From Haliea sp963974125 (lineage in GTDB: Bacteria; Pseudomonadota; Gammaproteobacteria; Pseudomonadales; Halieaceae): DNA of 64,000 nucleotides. The position numbers were made by a program, and so were the translations under genes. Positions 26,901-34,852 of this stretch are shown piece after piece. Position 1 is the first letter of the stretch, and every line of letters starts with the position of its first letter. The notes below the pieces were generated by a model, which saw nothing but the letters and a program-made list of their open reading frames with translations, was not told the DNA's origin and did not search any database. The DNA lies in the NCBI GenBank assembly GCA_963974125.1, contig CAXBCH010000003.1:62001-126000 (forward strand). The letters are read 5' to 3'.

Positions 26901-27241
26901 TCACCGCCACCGCGATGATCGGCATGATCGCGCTGGCGGGGATTGTGGTGCGCAATTCGCTGATCCTGGTGGAGTTTGTGACCCAGGCTCGGGAGCGTGG
27001 GTCAAGTGTTACCGAGGCATTGCTGGAAGCGGGGCATGTGCGTATGCGACCAGTACTGTTGACGGCTGGCACCACCATGCTGGGCAACCTGGTCATCATT
27101 CTCGACCCGGTATTCAGTGGCCTCGCCCTGGCCATCATTTTTGGCATTGTCGCTTCTACCCTGCTGACCCTGGTGGTGGTGCCGGTGGTGTACCTGCTGG
27201 TCTTTGACAAACCTGCCGAGGAGGCTGTTGCCAATGAATAG
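23918..27241 (+). CDS. RND-family efflux transporter, permease subunit
   Basis: Proton-driven inner-membrane pump of 1107 aa with the AcrB/MexB fold: TM1 near residues 14-33, two large periplasmic loops and twelve predicted helices. The proton-relay pair D-D in TM4 is visible in SLGLLVDDPITGVDN (about 419-420). The GTG at 23918 follows GAGGGTGG. The adaptor gene starts inside its last codons. No outer-membrane TolC partner is encoded here. Substrate is unknown; the persulfide-type regulator suggests a sulfur-related or thiol-reactive compound, which is inference. Confidence 0.92.
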   Translation: MTHPLDRLVAYTLGGGLPKALFFVGLLVGFISLLYTPREEEPQIVVPVVDVFVEAPGLDARQVERQVAIPLEKLLAQIPGVEHVYSSTSPGRTAVTLAFFVGEDREESLLNTYNKLYSNQQQMPAVVSDWYLRPVEVDDVAIVVLALWSSNPERYSDHDLRRTADELSTHLQRIPDSGEVTVTGGRARQVQILLDPEALAARRTTAADVVSALTVSNQLQPAGRWSFNNESILLESGDALRSPADLPGLVVNVIDGAPVYLQEVGRIVDGPEEPAAYTWIAFSERESRAAVTSGQRYPMVTLNVAKKPGTNAVRVAQRVHEEMARLQRELLPADLHLEVLRDYGQTADEKVNNLTSSLGFAIVTVVVFISVFLGWRAGLVVGLAVPICYGITLALDMAFGYTINRVTLFALILSLGLLVDDPITGVDNIARNFAEGRGPRARRIVDAMAEIRIPLLMSTLTIVFAFLPLAFITGMMGPYMAPMAFNVPVAVISSTAVAFMVTPWLASRFLPSVDSDELEALTSAPADPRADGLYARWMRPVLAGRGKAKIVVWVVGVLFMLAASLPLFRLVPLKLLPYDNKNEVQVLVDMPESATLEHTAALSQRVSQALLRVPEVRAVAAFVGQPSPIDFNGMVRRHYQRQAPYLADLRITLVDKADREHQSHAVVLRIRELLEPLQHNGVKLKVVEVPPGPPVMSTLVAEIYGDTLTPYASQQQAALLLAQRLQREAHVVEVDTSVEDPHQRVRFVTDKTKAALSGISTTDINQIIAMANRGYVAGHLQLSGEALPLPVLMRLAPEQRVSLHDFERLQVKGRAGITQASSARGLDAAPQPLVALGELGTFQRSDAEQAIQRKDLRPVVYVTAELSGRPPADVIADLVADRGGEAGTANAWQGRSFLSPGGGDGWQLPDDIEVRWTGEGEWRITVDVFRDMGLAFAFALVAIFFVLRIQTASVALSLIIMAAIPLTVIGIMPGFWLLNLIGEREVAGAPDPVLFTATAMIGMIALAGIVVRNSLILVEFVTQARERGSSVTEALLEAGHVRMRPVLLTAGTTMLGNLVIILDPVFSGLALAIIFGIVASTLLTLVVVPVVYLLVFDKPAEEAVANE

Positions 27242-28286
27242 AATGCGTACCTGGCTGCCCGCTCTGGGCGCGGTAGTGCTACTGGTACTGCTGGTGGCCT
27301 GGATGGCGGGGCTGTTCCGCGAGCGGCTGACACCGGGGCTGGAGGAACAACAGGCTGCGGGACCGGAGCCTGTTTACATTGTCGAACCGGAGGTGGTGCC
27401 GGTCAGTGAGCCGGTGGCCGGTTCCGTGGAGGCCAAGCAGGCCACCATTGTATCGTCGCGCATCATGTCCCGGATTCAGAAGATCCATGTGCGCTCCGGC
27501 GATCAGGTCAGCGAAGGCCAGGTCCTGGTAGAGCTGGAAAAATCCGATCTCGAGGCGCGTGTGGCACAGGCCACCGACCAGATTGCCGCAGTCAGGGCAC
27601 GGTTGACCGAAGCCGAGCGCAATTTGCAGCGGGCAGTGGAGCTGCAGGGGCGTGGCCTGCTGTCCGTGGCGGACAGGGACGCAGCCCAGGCCAATCGCGA
27701 TACCCTGCAGGCGGAGTTGCAGAGCGCCGAGCAGGTGTTGGCAGAGTCCCGGGCAGCGCTGGCCTACGCCGCCATCCAGTCACCCATTGACGGCCGGGTA
27801 GTGGACCGGTTCGCCGAGCCCGGCGACATGGCTGCGCCCGGATCGCACCTGATCTCTCTCTATAACCCGTTGTCCCTGCGGGTTGAAGCCCAGGTGCGGG
27901 AACAGCTGGCCCTGTCGCTGGCCATCGGTCAGCCGATACCGGTGAGCCTGCCGGCACTGGATCTCCATATAGAGGGCGCCATCGAGGAGATAGTGCCGGC
28001 CGCCGAGCCCGGTTCACGCAGCTTTCAGGTGAAGATTCGCCTGCCCTATGAAGAGCGCCTGTTGCCCGGCATGTACGCCCGTGTCCTGGTGCCGGCGGGG
28101 TCGGAGCAGCGACTGTACGTACCAAGGGCGCTGCTGGCCCAGGTTGGGCAGCTGTGGGTGGTCAGGGTGACCGGGCCGGAGGGGCCCGAGCGTCGTTTCC
28201 TGCGCCTGGGGCGCGAGGTGGCCGATGGCCGTGTCGAAGTCGTATCGGGCCTGGCTCCGGGGGAGCAGGTGCTGCCGCTGGAGTAG
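27234..28286 (+). CDS. RND efflux periplasmic adaptor (membrane fusion protein)
   Basis: 350-aa HlyD/AcrA-type adaptor that bridges the pump to an outer-membrane channel. An N-terminal signal anchor (WLPALGAVVLLVLLVAW) is followed by the barrel-sandwich half 'IQKIHVRSGDQVSEGQVLVE', a helical hairpin (about 105-165), the second half 'ALAYAAIQSPIDGRV' and the beta-barrel domain. The ATG at 27234 has GAGGAGG upstream and overlaps the pump stop codon. Pump-before-adaptor order is the reverse of acrAB. Confidence 0.92.
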   Translation: MNRMRTWLPALGAVVLLVLLVAWMAGLFRERLTPGLEEQQAAGPEPVYIVEPEVVPVSEPVAGSVEAKQATIVSSRIMSRIQKIHVRSGDQVSEGQVLVELEKSDLEARVAQATDQIAAVRARLTEAERNLQRAVELQGRGLLSVADRDAAQANRDTLQAELQSAEQVLAESRAALAYAAIQSPIDGRVVDRFAEPGDMAAPGSHLISLYNPLSLRVEAQVREQLALSLAIGQPIPVSLPALDLHIEGAIEEIVPAAEPGSRSFQVKIRLPYEERLLPGMYARVLVPAGSEQRLYVPRALLAQVGQLWVVRVTGPEGPERRFLRLGREVADGRVEVVSGLAPGEQVLPLE

Positions 28287-28320
28287 GCCCTCCAGCGGAC
28301 TCCCGGCGGCGGGCGGGCTT

Positions 28321-28683
28321 TCAGCTCTCGGTCTGCATGTTGTCCGGTCCCCAGTAGGCCTTCATGCTGCTGATCTTGCCGTCGGCGTTGAATTCAAACA
28401 CGTCGATGACATCCATCTGCATTCCCGGCATCAGCACCTGGAAGGGGAACGCGACGGCGTTGCCGGCACAGCGGGCGGGGCCCGTCAGCTTCAGCTTGGC
28501 CCCGGCACCCAGGGCGCCCGCATAGAACGCGCAGATTGCCTCCAGGCCACGGTGCGGTTCAGTGCCGACCGGATCCTCGACCACGCCGTCTTCCGCATAC
28601 ATGCCACGGATAATGTTTACATCACCCTGTTCGAAGGCGTCCACGTAGCGTTCTACCATGGCGATCTTGTCGCTGTTGTCCAT
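28321..28683 (-). CDS. Ketosteroid isomerase-like protein (NTF2/SnoaL fold)
   Basis: 120-aa protein closely resembling bacterial delta5-3-ketosteroid isomerase, which shifts a steroid double bond from C5-C6 to C4-C5. All catalytic residues align: Y13 (P. putida Y16), D37 in VEDPVG (D40) and D94 in DVIDV (D103). The C-terminal 'MKAYWGPDN' also matches. It is the last gene of a minus-strand operon after two acyl-CoA dehydrogenases, which supports a role in steroid or terpenoid catabolism. Homologues can act on other substrates, so the steroid assignment is probable rather than certain. Confidence 0.8.
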   Translation of the reverse strand: MDNSDKIAMVERYVDAFEQGDVNIIRGMYAEDGVVEDPVGTEPHRGLEAICAFYAGALGAGAKLKLTGPARCAGNAVAFPFQVLMPGMQMDVIDVFEFNADGKISSMKAYWGPDNMQTES

Positions 28684-28718
28684 AGTGTTCTCCCTGTGTT
28701 GATTGTTGTTGGCGCAAG

Positions 28719-29858
28719 TCAGTAGCCTTCGATGCTGGCGTAGCGATCCTTGTGGAATCCGGTATCGCCAAGGATTTGCATGGTGACACGGGCCCGCTTC
28801 AGAAAGAAACCGATTTCCAGTTCATCGGTAACGCCGATACCGCCGTGCAGTTGCACGGCCTCATTGGTCGCGAGCTTGACCAGCTCGTTCAGCTGCGCTT
28901 TTGCCAGGCTTGCGACCAGCGCCAGTTGCTGCGGGTTGTCGTCCACCGTGGCCAGGGCCTGCAGCACCACCGAGCGGGCCAGCTCCAGTTCCGCCTGCAG
29001 GCGCGAAGCCCGGTGCTGCAGGGCCTGGAAGGAGCCGATGGGGACCCCGAACTGCACCCGCTCCTTGAGCCAGGCCACGGTACGGTCAAAGACTTCTTCT
29101 GTGCTGCCGAGCATTTCCGCCGCCAGCGCGACGCGGCCCCGGTCCAGCACCGCGTCCAGCCAGTCGCCGGCAGTACCCGGCTCGCCGAGGATGGCACTTG
29201 CCGGCAGGGTAACGTTGTCAAAGCGGATATTGGCGGCATTGCGGCTGTCGACCATCAGCGTGCGCTGGCAGTCGACACCGTCGCTGTCCCGGGGCACCAA
29301 TACTACGCTCAGGCCCTCGCGGTCGCCCGGTGCACCGGCGGTCCGCGCCACGACCAGCAGCAGGTCCGCCGAGTGACCATCGAGGACGAAACATTTCTCG
29401 CCGTCGAGGCGCAGGCTGTCGCCCTTGAGCTCGGCGCGGGTGGCCACATGAAGCGGGCGGTGGTGATGGCTTTCCTCCAGCGCCAGGGCCAGGGTCAGTT
29501 CACCTGCCGCAAGCCGCGGCAAATAGTCCTCCCGCTGCGTCTCCGTGCCCCCCAGCAGGATGGCAGAGGCGCCGACCACGGCGGTTGCAAACAGGGGCGA
29601 TGCAGTCAGGGTGCGCCCGGTTTCCTGCAGCAACACGCCGATACCGGTGAAGCCGAATTCCAGGCCGCCATAACTTTCCGGCAGGATCACGCTGGCCCAG
29701 CCCAGTTCCGCCATTTGCCGCCACAGCGCCTGGCTATAGCCGGTTGCATCGCGGTTGTCGCGCAGGGCGCGCAGGGCGGCAACGGGGGCGTGTTCTGCAA
29801 GGAATTCCCGCGCGGTCTCGGCCAGCAGGCGCTGTTCTTCGTTTAGTACCAATGCCAT
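28719..29858 (-). CDS. Acyl-CoA dehydrogenase (partner of the adjacent dehydrogenase)
   Basis: FAD-dependent dehydrogenase of 379 aa with the three-domain ACAD fold: helical N-domain, central barrel, and C-terminal helices with 'AVQLHGGIGVTDELEIG'. It catalyses alpha,beta-dehydrogenation of an acyl-CoA. It lies 10 bp after a second, different acyl-CoA dehydrogenase. Tandem unequal ACADs of this kind form heterotetramers in steroid side-chain degradation in actinobacteria and some proteobacteria. The substrate here is inferred only. Confidence 0.9.
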   Translation of the reverse strand: MALVLNEEQRLLAETAREFLAEHAPVAALRALRDNRDATGYSQALWRQMAELGWASVILPESYGGLEFGFTGIGVLLQETGRTLTASPLFATAVVGASAILLGGTETQREDYLPRLAAGELTLALALEESHHHRPLHVATRAELKGDSLRLDGEKCFVLDGHSADLLLVVARTAGAPGDREGLSVVLVPRDSDGVDCQRTLMVDSRNAANIRFDNVTLPASAILGEPGTAGDWLDAVLDRGRVALAAEMLGSTEEVFDRTVAWLKERVQFGVPIGSFQALQHRASRLQAELELARSVVLQALATVDDNPQQLALVASLAKAQLNELVKLATNEAVQLHGGIGVTDELEIGFFLKRARVTMQILGDTGFHKDRYASIEGY

Positions 29859-29868
29859 GTCGATTTCC

Positions 29869-31077
29869 TCAGGATTCTGTCGCGGCTTTCGGCGGCTGCG
29901 GCAACTGCAGAACGTTGCGGGCGATCACGTTGAGCTGCACCTCGGTGGTACCACCGGCAATGGTCATGGCCTTGGAGCCAGCCCAGGAACGGGTTGTGTC
30001 CAGTTCCCCGGAGGTGAATCCGGGTCCTTCCCAGCCCAGCCCGCGGCTGCCCATGAGGGCCAGCAGCAGTTCGTTCTTGTCCTTGATCGCCTCGGTGCCG
30101 AGGTACTTCATGCTCAGGCCGACGGTGCTTTGCTGGCCATGGGCGCGCTCCTCGAAACCGCGCATGTGGGTCAGGGCGATGGCGTGCATCCGCATTTCGA
30201 AGCTGACCAGGTCGCTGCGCAGCTGGCTGTTGGCGATACGCCCGTCAATAAATTCCAGGTAGTCGCGCGCGGCCTGCACCGGCGGCACTTCCTGCCGCGG
30301 TGAATCGCTGCCGATCTCTGCCATCAGCTTGCGTTCGTGTACCAGCAGGGCCTTGGCTACCGACCAGCCCTTGTTCAGGCCGCCGACCAGGTTCTCCCTG
30401 GGCACCGCCACATTGTCGAAAAAGGTCTGGCAGAATTCGGACTCGCCGCTGATCAGCGCAATCGGTGTGGTGCTGACGCCGGGGCTGGCCATGTCGATCA
30501 GGAGGAAGCTGATGCCTTCCTGCTTTTTTACCGACGGGTCGGTGCGCACCAGGCAAAAGATCCAGTCGGACTTGTCGGCGGCGGTGGTCCAGATCTTGCT
30601 GCCGTTGACCAGGAAATGGTCGCCCCTGTCCTCGGCGCGGGTCTGCAGGCTGGCGAGGTCGGAGCCGGCGGCAGGCTCGGAATAGCCCTGGCACCAGCGT
30701 ACTTCGCCATTGACGATGGCTCGCAGGTGCTTCTGCTTCTGCTCCTCGGTACCGTATTCCAGCAGGGCCGGGCCCAGCATCCACAGGCCCAGGCTGTACA
30801 GGGGGGTGCGCGCATGGATGCGCTTCATTTCTTCTTTCAGCACCTGGCCCTGTTGCGGGGTGAGACCGCCGCCGCCGTAGGCGGTCGGCCACTCCGGAGC
30901 AGTCCAGCCGCGATCGCGCATGCGCTCGAACCAGAGCCGGGCGTCTTCGCTGGCGAACTGGCCGCGGCGGCCGCCCCAGTACTGTTCCTCGGGAGTATTG
31001 GGCTGGCGCTGTGACGGGGGGCAGTTGGCCTCCAGCCACTGCCGCGTCTCCTCGCGAAATTGTTCCAGGTCGTCCAC
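29869..31077 (-). CDS. Acyl-CoA dehydrogenase, first gene of the operon
   Basis: 402-aa acyl-CoA dehydrogenase with 'RWCQGYSEPAAGSDLASL' (FAD/substrate contact) and 'AGGTTEVQLNVIARNVL' near the C-terminus, as in FadE-type enzymes of branched or steroid acyl-CoAs. The GTG at 31077 is chosen because AGGAG lies 9 nt upstream and the protein then begins at the conserved helical domain (DDLEQFREETRQWL). Further upstream codons have no family similarity. It starts the minus-strand operon ACAD-ACAD-KSI, divergent from an SDR gene. Confidence 0.9.
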   Translation of the reverse strand: MDDLEQFREETRQWLEANCPPSQRQPNTPEEQYWGGRRGQFASEDARLWFERMRDRGWTAPEWPTAYGGGGLTPQQGQVLKEEMKRIHARTPLYSLGLWMLGPALLEYGTEEQKQKHLRAIVNGEVRWCQGYSEPAAGSDLASLQTRAEDRGDHFLVNGSKIWTTAADKSDWIFCLVRTDPSVKKQEGISFLLIDMASPGVSTTPIALISGESEFCQTFFDNVAVPRENLVGGLNKGWSVAKALLVHERKLMAEIGSDSPRQEVPPVQAARDYLEFIDGRIANSQLRSDLVSFEMRMHAIALTHMRGFEERAHGQQSTVGLSMKYLGTEAIKDKNELLLALMGSRGLGWEGPGFTSGELDTTRSWAGSKAMTIAGGTTEVQLNVIARNVLQLPQPPKAATES

Positions 31078-31305
31078 GGGCTGTCTCCTGTTGTGCGGCC
31101 GGTTGCCAAGGGTAATGGCCACGGGGCCAGAAGCAACGACCTTTGCCGCTGACACCGGTCCAGATCCCGCGCTGGTATAGAGCAGCAAACCCGCGCTACC
31201 CGGGCAATCTCTCGCGCCGGGTTCAGCGCCGTGTACTGCCCGCGTTGACCGCCGCGCCCGCTGTGGTCATGCTCCGCGCTGGACAATACTGGAGGGAAGC
31301 GGGCG

Positions 31306-32055
31306 ATGCAGCGATTCACGGACAAGGTAGTGCTGGTGACGGGCGCCGGCAGCGGCATCGGGCGGGCGGCGGCACTGCGCATCGCCGCCGAGGGTGGCAG
31401 TATCTACTGCCTGGACGTCAACCAGGCCGGCCTGGACGAGACCGTCGCCCTGATCACGGCGGAGGGCGGCGACGCTGCTGCGCAGCTGTGTGATATCGCC
31501 GACGAGGCGCAGGTGCGGGGGGCGGTAGCAGCCTGCGTTGATCGTTTCGGGAGCCTGTATGCACTGGTGAACATGGCCGGAATCCTTCGCTTCGATGACA
31601 CCGACGCGCTCGAAACCAGCGCCTGGCAGCGCGTGCTGGACGTCAATCTGACCGGCACCATGATCCTCTGCCGCGAGGTGCTGCCGCACCTGCTGGCGAG
31701 CCGCGGCAGCATCGTCAACGCTGCCTCCACGGCCGCCCTGGCCGGCCTCCCCTGCGGCGCTGCCTACTCCGCCAGCAAGGGTGGAGTGCTCGCCATGACC
31801 CGCAGTATCGCCGTGGAATACGCCAAGCGCGGCGTGCGCGCCAATTGCGTCTGCCCGGGGGACATCAACACCGGCATGACGGTGGATATCCAGTGGCCCC
31901 CGAACATGGATTTCGAGCTGATCGGGCGTATTTCCTCGCTGTCGGGGCCGAAGAGCCCCGAGGTCATGGCGGGGGTCATTGCCCTGCTGGCCTCGGAAGA
32001 CGGGGTCCACATCACCGGCGAGGACATCCGCGTGGACGGCGGCACCCTGTCCTGA
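31306..32055 (+). CDS. Short-chain dehydrogenase/reductase (3-hydroxy or hydroxysteroid type)
   Basis: 249-aa classical SDR with the NAD(P) motif TGAGSGIG (12-19), NMAG and the YSASK catalytic pair. GAGGGAAG precedes the ATG. It is divergent from the dehydrogenase/KSI operon with about 230 bp between starts, and could oxidise a hydroxyl intermediate of the same pathway. FabG-like and hydroxysteroid dehydrogenases cannot be separated by eye. Confidence 0.88.
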   Translation: MQRFTDKVVLVTGAGSGIGRAAALRIAAEGGSIYCLDVNQAGLDETVALITAEGGDAAAQLCDIADEAQVRGAVAACVDRFGSLYALVNMAGILRFDDTDALETSAWQRVLDVNLTGTMILCREVLPHLLASRGSIVNAASTAALAGLPCGAAYSASKGGVLAMTRSIAVEYAKRGVRANCVCPGDINTGMTVDIQWPPNMDFELIGRISSLSGPKSPEVMAGVIALLASEDGVHITGEDIRVDGGTLS

Positions 32056-32057
32056 GG

Positions 32058-33143
32058 CTATTGTGACTCGGTAAGGGTGACGCTGACTTCCCGCTGCCTG
32101 TCACCATTGCGCAGGGTCACCGTCACCACATCGCCCGGTTTCCGGGTCTCCAGCAGGCTCAGGTAATCGTCATTGCTGCGCATCGGCTTGCCATTGACGG
32201 CGACGATGATGTCTCCGAGCAGGATTTCGCCGCGGGCGTTGCGATACGCCCCGCGGATGCCTGCCTGCTCCGCGGGCAGGCCCTGGAAGACCCGGACTAC
32301 CGGCAGGCCCTCGATCCGGTAGCGGCGGATCCAGCGGTCACTGGCGAGTTCCAGGCCCATGATCGGCCGCAGCATGCGACCGTAGCTGATCAGCTGCGGC
32401 ACCACTTCTCTTACCGTGTTCACCGGGATCGCAAAGCCGATGCCGGCACTGGCGCCACTGGGGCTGTAGATGGCGGTGTTGACGCCGACCAATTGCCCCA
32501 GGGAGTTCAGCAGTGGGCCACCGGAATTGCCCGGATTGATCGCCGCATCGGTCTGGATTACGCCGCGAATGGTGCGGTTGCCCGGGGCGCGAATCTCGCG
32601 TCCGAGAGCGCTGACCACGCCGGTGGTGAGGGTGGTATCGAGGCCAAAGGGGTTGCCAATGGCGAGCACCTTGCGTCCCACACTGAGCTCGGATGAATCG
32701 CCTACCGGCAACCTGGTCAGGCCGGCCGGCGGGTTCTCGATGCGCAGTACGGCGAGATCCTTCTCCGGCGCCACGCCGATCACTTCGGCATCGAATTCAC
32801 TCTGGTCCTGCAGGGTGACAGTCAGGCGGTGGGCGCCGGCGATGACGTGGTAGTTGGTGACGATGAGGCCACTGGGGTCCCAGACAAAGCCGCTACCGGA
32901 GCCGCGGGGAATCTCGTGCACGTTGAGCGAAAACATGTCCCGGCGCAGGGCCTTGTTGGTCACGAATACCACCGCCGGGCTCGCCTTGCGGAATATCTCG
33001 GTGCTGTTGGCCTCGTCCTCGGTGGCAAAGCTCAGGTAATCCACCTCTGCCGCTGCGGCAGCGGGCGCCAGCAGCAGGGTGAGCAGCAGTCTCTGCAGCA
33101 GCGTGCGCGGCAGGCTGCGTAATCCCGGAATCGATACAGTCAT
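32058..33143 (-). CDS. DegS/HtrA-like serine protease with one PDZ domain
   Basis: Periplasmic trypsin-like protease, 361 aa. An N-terminal signal/anchor (LLQRLLLTLLLAPAAAAA) is followed by the catalytic domain with triad H99 (TNYHV), D129 (EKDLAVL) and S207 (GNSGGP), and one C-terminal PDZ domain (about 265-355). A single PDZ fits DegS/AlgW-type envelope-stress proteases better than DegP/DegQ. It lies 6 bp after the DUF1499 gene, so the two are probably co-transcribed. Confidence 0.9.
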   Translation of the reverse strand: MTVSIPGLRSLPRTLLQRLLLTLLLAPAAAAAEVDYLSFATEDEANSTEIFRKASPAVVFVTNKALRRDMFSLNVHEIPRGSGSGFVWDPSGLIVTNYHVIAGAHRLTVTLQDQSEFDAEVIGVAPEKDLAVLRIENPPAGLTRLPVGDSSELSVGRKVLAIGNPFGLDTTLTTGVVSALGREIRAPGNRTIRGVIQTDAAINPGNSGGPLLNSLGQLVGVNTAIYSPSGASAGIGFAIPVNTVREVVPQLISYGRMLRPIMGLELASDRWIRRYRIEGLPVVRVFQGLPAEQAGIRGAYRNARGEILLGDIIVAVNGKPMRSNDDYLSLLETRKPGDVVTVTLRNGDRQREVSVTLTESQ

Positions 33144-33149
33144 GTGGCA

Positions 33150-33878
33150 TCAGTTCCCGCGTTCGTTGAACGCTGCAATGAAGGCGCGGATGCGCCTGGC
33201 GTTGGCGCCGATATCGCCGACCCCGACCCGGGACACGGAGCGCAGGTCGATCACGCTGCCCTCGGCAGCGGCGCGCACACGGATGGCAATGTCGTCCTTG
33301 AAAGCCATGATTGCAGTGCTGTCCACGGCTTCGATGTAGCCGGATTCGGGATCCTGCCAGACAATGTCCCAGCCCAGTTCCGCTGCCACCTCCAGGGCGT
33401 GGCGGTAGGCGTTGTTGGCCGTGCGCCCGCTGCGCAGACTCTCCAGTTCCGGGTAGGCCTCGCGCTGCACGCCGAGCGTGTCGGGCTTGACTGCCAGGGT
33501 GTTGCTGTCCGGCCCGCGCAGGGAGGGCGCGTGGGTGAACACCGGCGGATCGCTCAGGTCGGTGGTGATGTCGTGGATCGGCGGGTAGTCGCCCCGGGTT
33601 GCCAGCACCGACAGGAACAGCAGGGTGCCGGGCAGGGCCAGCAGTACGCCCAGTCCTGTCTGGCGCTTCCGTTGCCGGTACTTTGGCAGGGCCAGCAGCA
33701 ACACAAACAGCAGCAGCACAATGGCTGCGGCCAGGCAGCTGATGGCGTACAGCAGCAACCCCTGTTGCCAGAAGCCGGCCCTGACCATCAGCACTGCCAG
33801 CGGCAGGGCCAGCAACAGGGCCACGGCGATCCAGGTCAGTACCGTGAGCAGTCGCGATGAATCCGGGGACTGTTGCAT
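33150..33878 (-). CDS. DUF1499 membrane protein
   Basis: 242-aa protein with three hydrophobic segments in the first ~105 residues and a C-terminal soluble DUF1499 domain (about 120-240). The ATG at 33878 has GGAG 7-8 nt upstream. Function is unknown for the family. Its tight pairing with an HtrA-like protease suggests an envelope role. Confidence 0.82.
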   Translation of the reverse strand: MQQSPDSSRLLTVLTWIAVALLLALPLAVLMVRAGFWQQGLLLYAISCLAAAIVLLLFVLLLALPKYRQRKRQTGLGVLLALPGTLLFLSVLATRGDYPPIHDITTDLSDPPVFTHAPSLRGPDSNTLAVKPDTLGVQREAYPELESLRSGRTANNAYRHALEVAAELGWDIVWQDPESGYIEAVDSTAIMAFKDDIAIRVRAAAEGSVIDLRSVSRVGVGDIGANARRIRAFIAAFNERGN

Positions 33879-34072
33879 GAAGATACTCCACAAATGGTCG
33901 GGGCTGGCAAGAATACTATTACTGCGCGCCAGGTGCGAGGTTCGACGCCGGTTCAACAGAGCAGCCACGGGCTTCGCTTTTACCGTCGTCTGATTGAGCT
34001 TTGCGGGGGCATTTGCTTAACTCCGGCGCTCACACACCAGAGCAAGCCCCACCGGGGCCAGGGAGCGTTTAG

Positions 34073-34843
34073 ATGGGACGAGTGGCAGGCAAGGTGGCGA
34101 TCGTCACGGGTGGGGCCAGTGGCATGGGCAAGGCGGATGCGATCCTGCTGGCCCAGGAGGGTGCATCGGTCGTGATAGCCGACCTCAACGAGACCGATGG
34201 CAAGGCCGTGGCGGCAAGCATTGGTGACCAGGCCCGGTTCATGCGTCTGGATGTCACCGATGAAGACAACTGGAGCAGTGTGATCGCCGCCACCCTGGAA
34301 GTGTTCGGGCGCCTCGATATCCTGGTCAACAATGCCGGCCTGCTGACGGCGGCCTCGGTGGTGGATACCGATCTCGCCACCTTCCGCAAGGTGCAGGCAG
34401 TGAATTCCGAAGGTGTCTTCCTGGGCTGCAAGCACGCCATTCCGGCGATGGAGCAGAGTGGCGGCGGATCCATCGTCAACATGTCTTCGGTGGCGGCGAT
34501 CCAGGGCGTCTCCTTTGCCGCCGCCTACAGCGCCAGCAAGGGCGCCGTGCGCTCGCTGACCAAATCCGTGGCCATGTACTGCAAGGAGAAGGGCAACCGC
34601 ATCCGCTGCAACTCGGTGCATCCCGATGGCGTCAGAACCCCGATGGTGGCAAAGCTGGCGACCGGCAAGGAAGCCGTGAGCGCCGAGGATCTGGCCTCCC
34701 TGCAGGGCAACAACATGTGCAACCCCGAAGACGTGGCGCACATGGTGCTGTACCTGGCGGCGGATGAGTCATGGTTCGTGAACGGAGCGGAGATGTTGAT
34801 CGACAATTGCGCCACCATTACCCCGCCGCTCGGCTTGTCCTGA
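34073..34843 (+). CDS. Short-chain dehydrogenase/reductase
   Basis: 256-aa classical SDR with TGGASGMG (13-20), NNAG, the catalytic Ser in MSS and the YSASK pair. It resembles 3-alpha/3-beta-hydroxysteroid and cyclopentanol dehydrogenases ('RIRCNSVHPDGVRTPM'). GGGAG precedes the ATG. The next gene, EthD-like, begins 9 bp after its stop. It likely oxidises a cyclic or steroid alcohol; that is inference. Confidence 0.88.
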   Translation: MGRVAGKVAIVTGGASGMGKADAILLAQEGASVVIADLNETDGKAVAASIGDQARFMRLDVTDEDNWSSVIAATLEVFGRLDILVNNAGLLTAASVVDTDLATFRKVQAVNSEGVFLGCKHAIPAMEQSGGGSIVNMSSVAAIQGVSFAAAYSASKGAVRSLTKSVAMYCKEKGNRIRCNSVHPDGVRTPMVAKLATGKEAVSAEDLASLQGNNMCNPEDVAHMVLYLAADESWFVNGAEMLIDNCATITPPLGLS

Positions 34844-34852
34844 GGCTCGACC

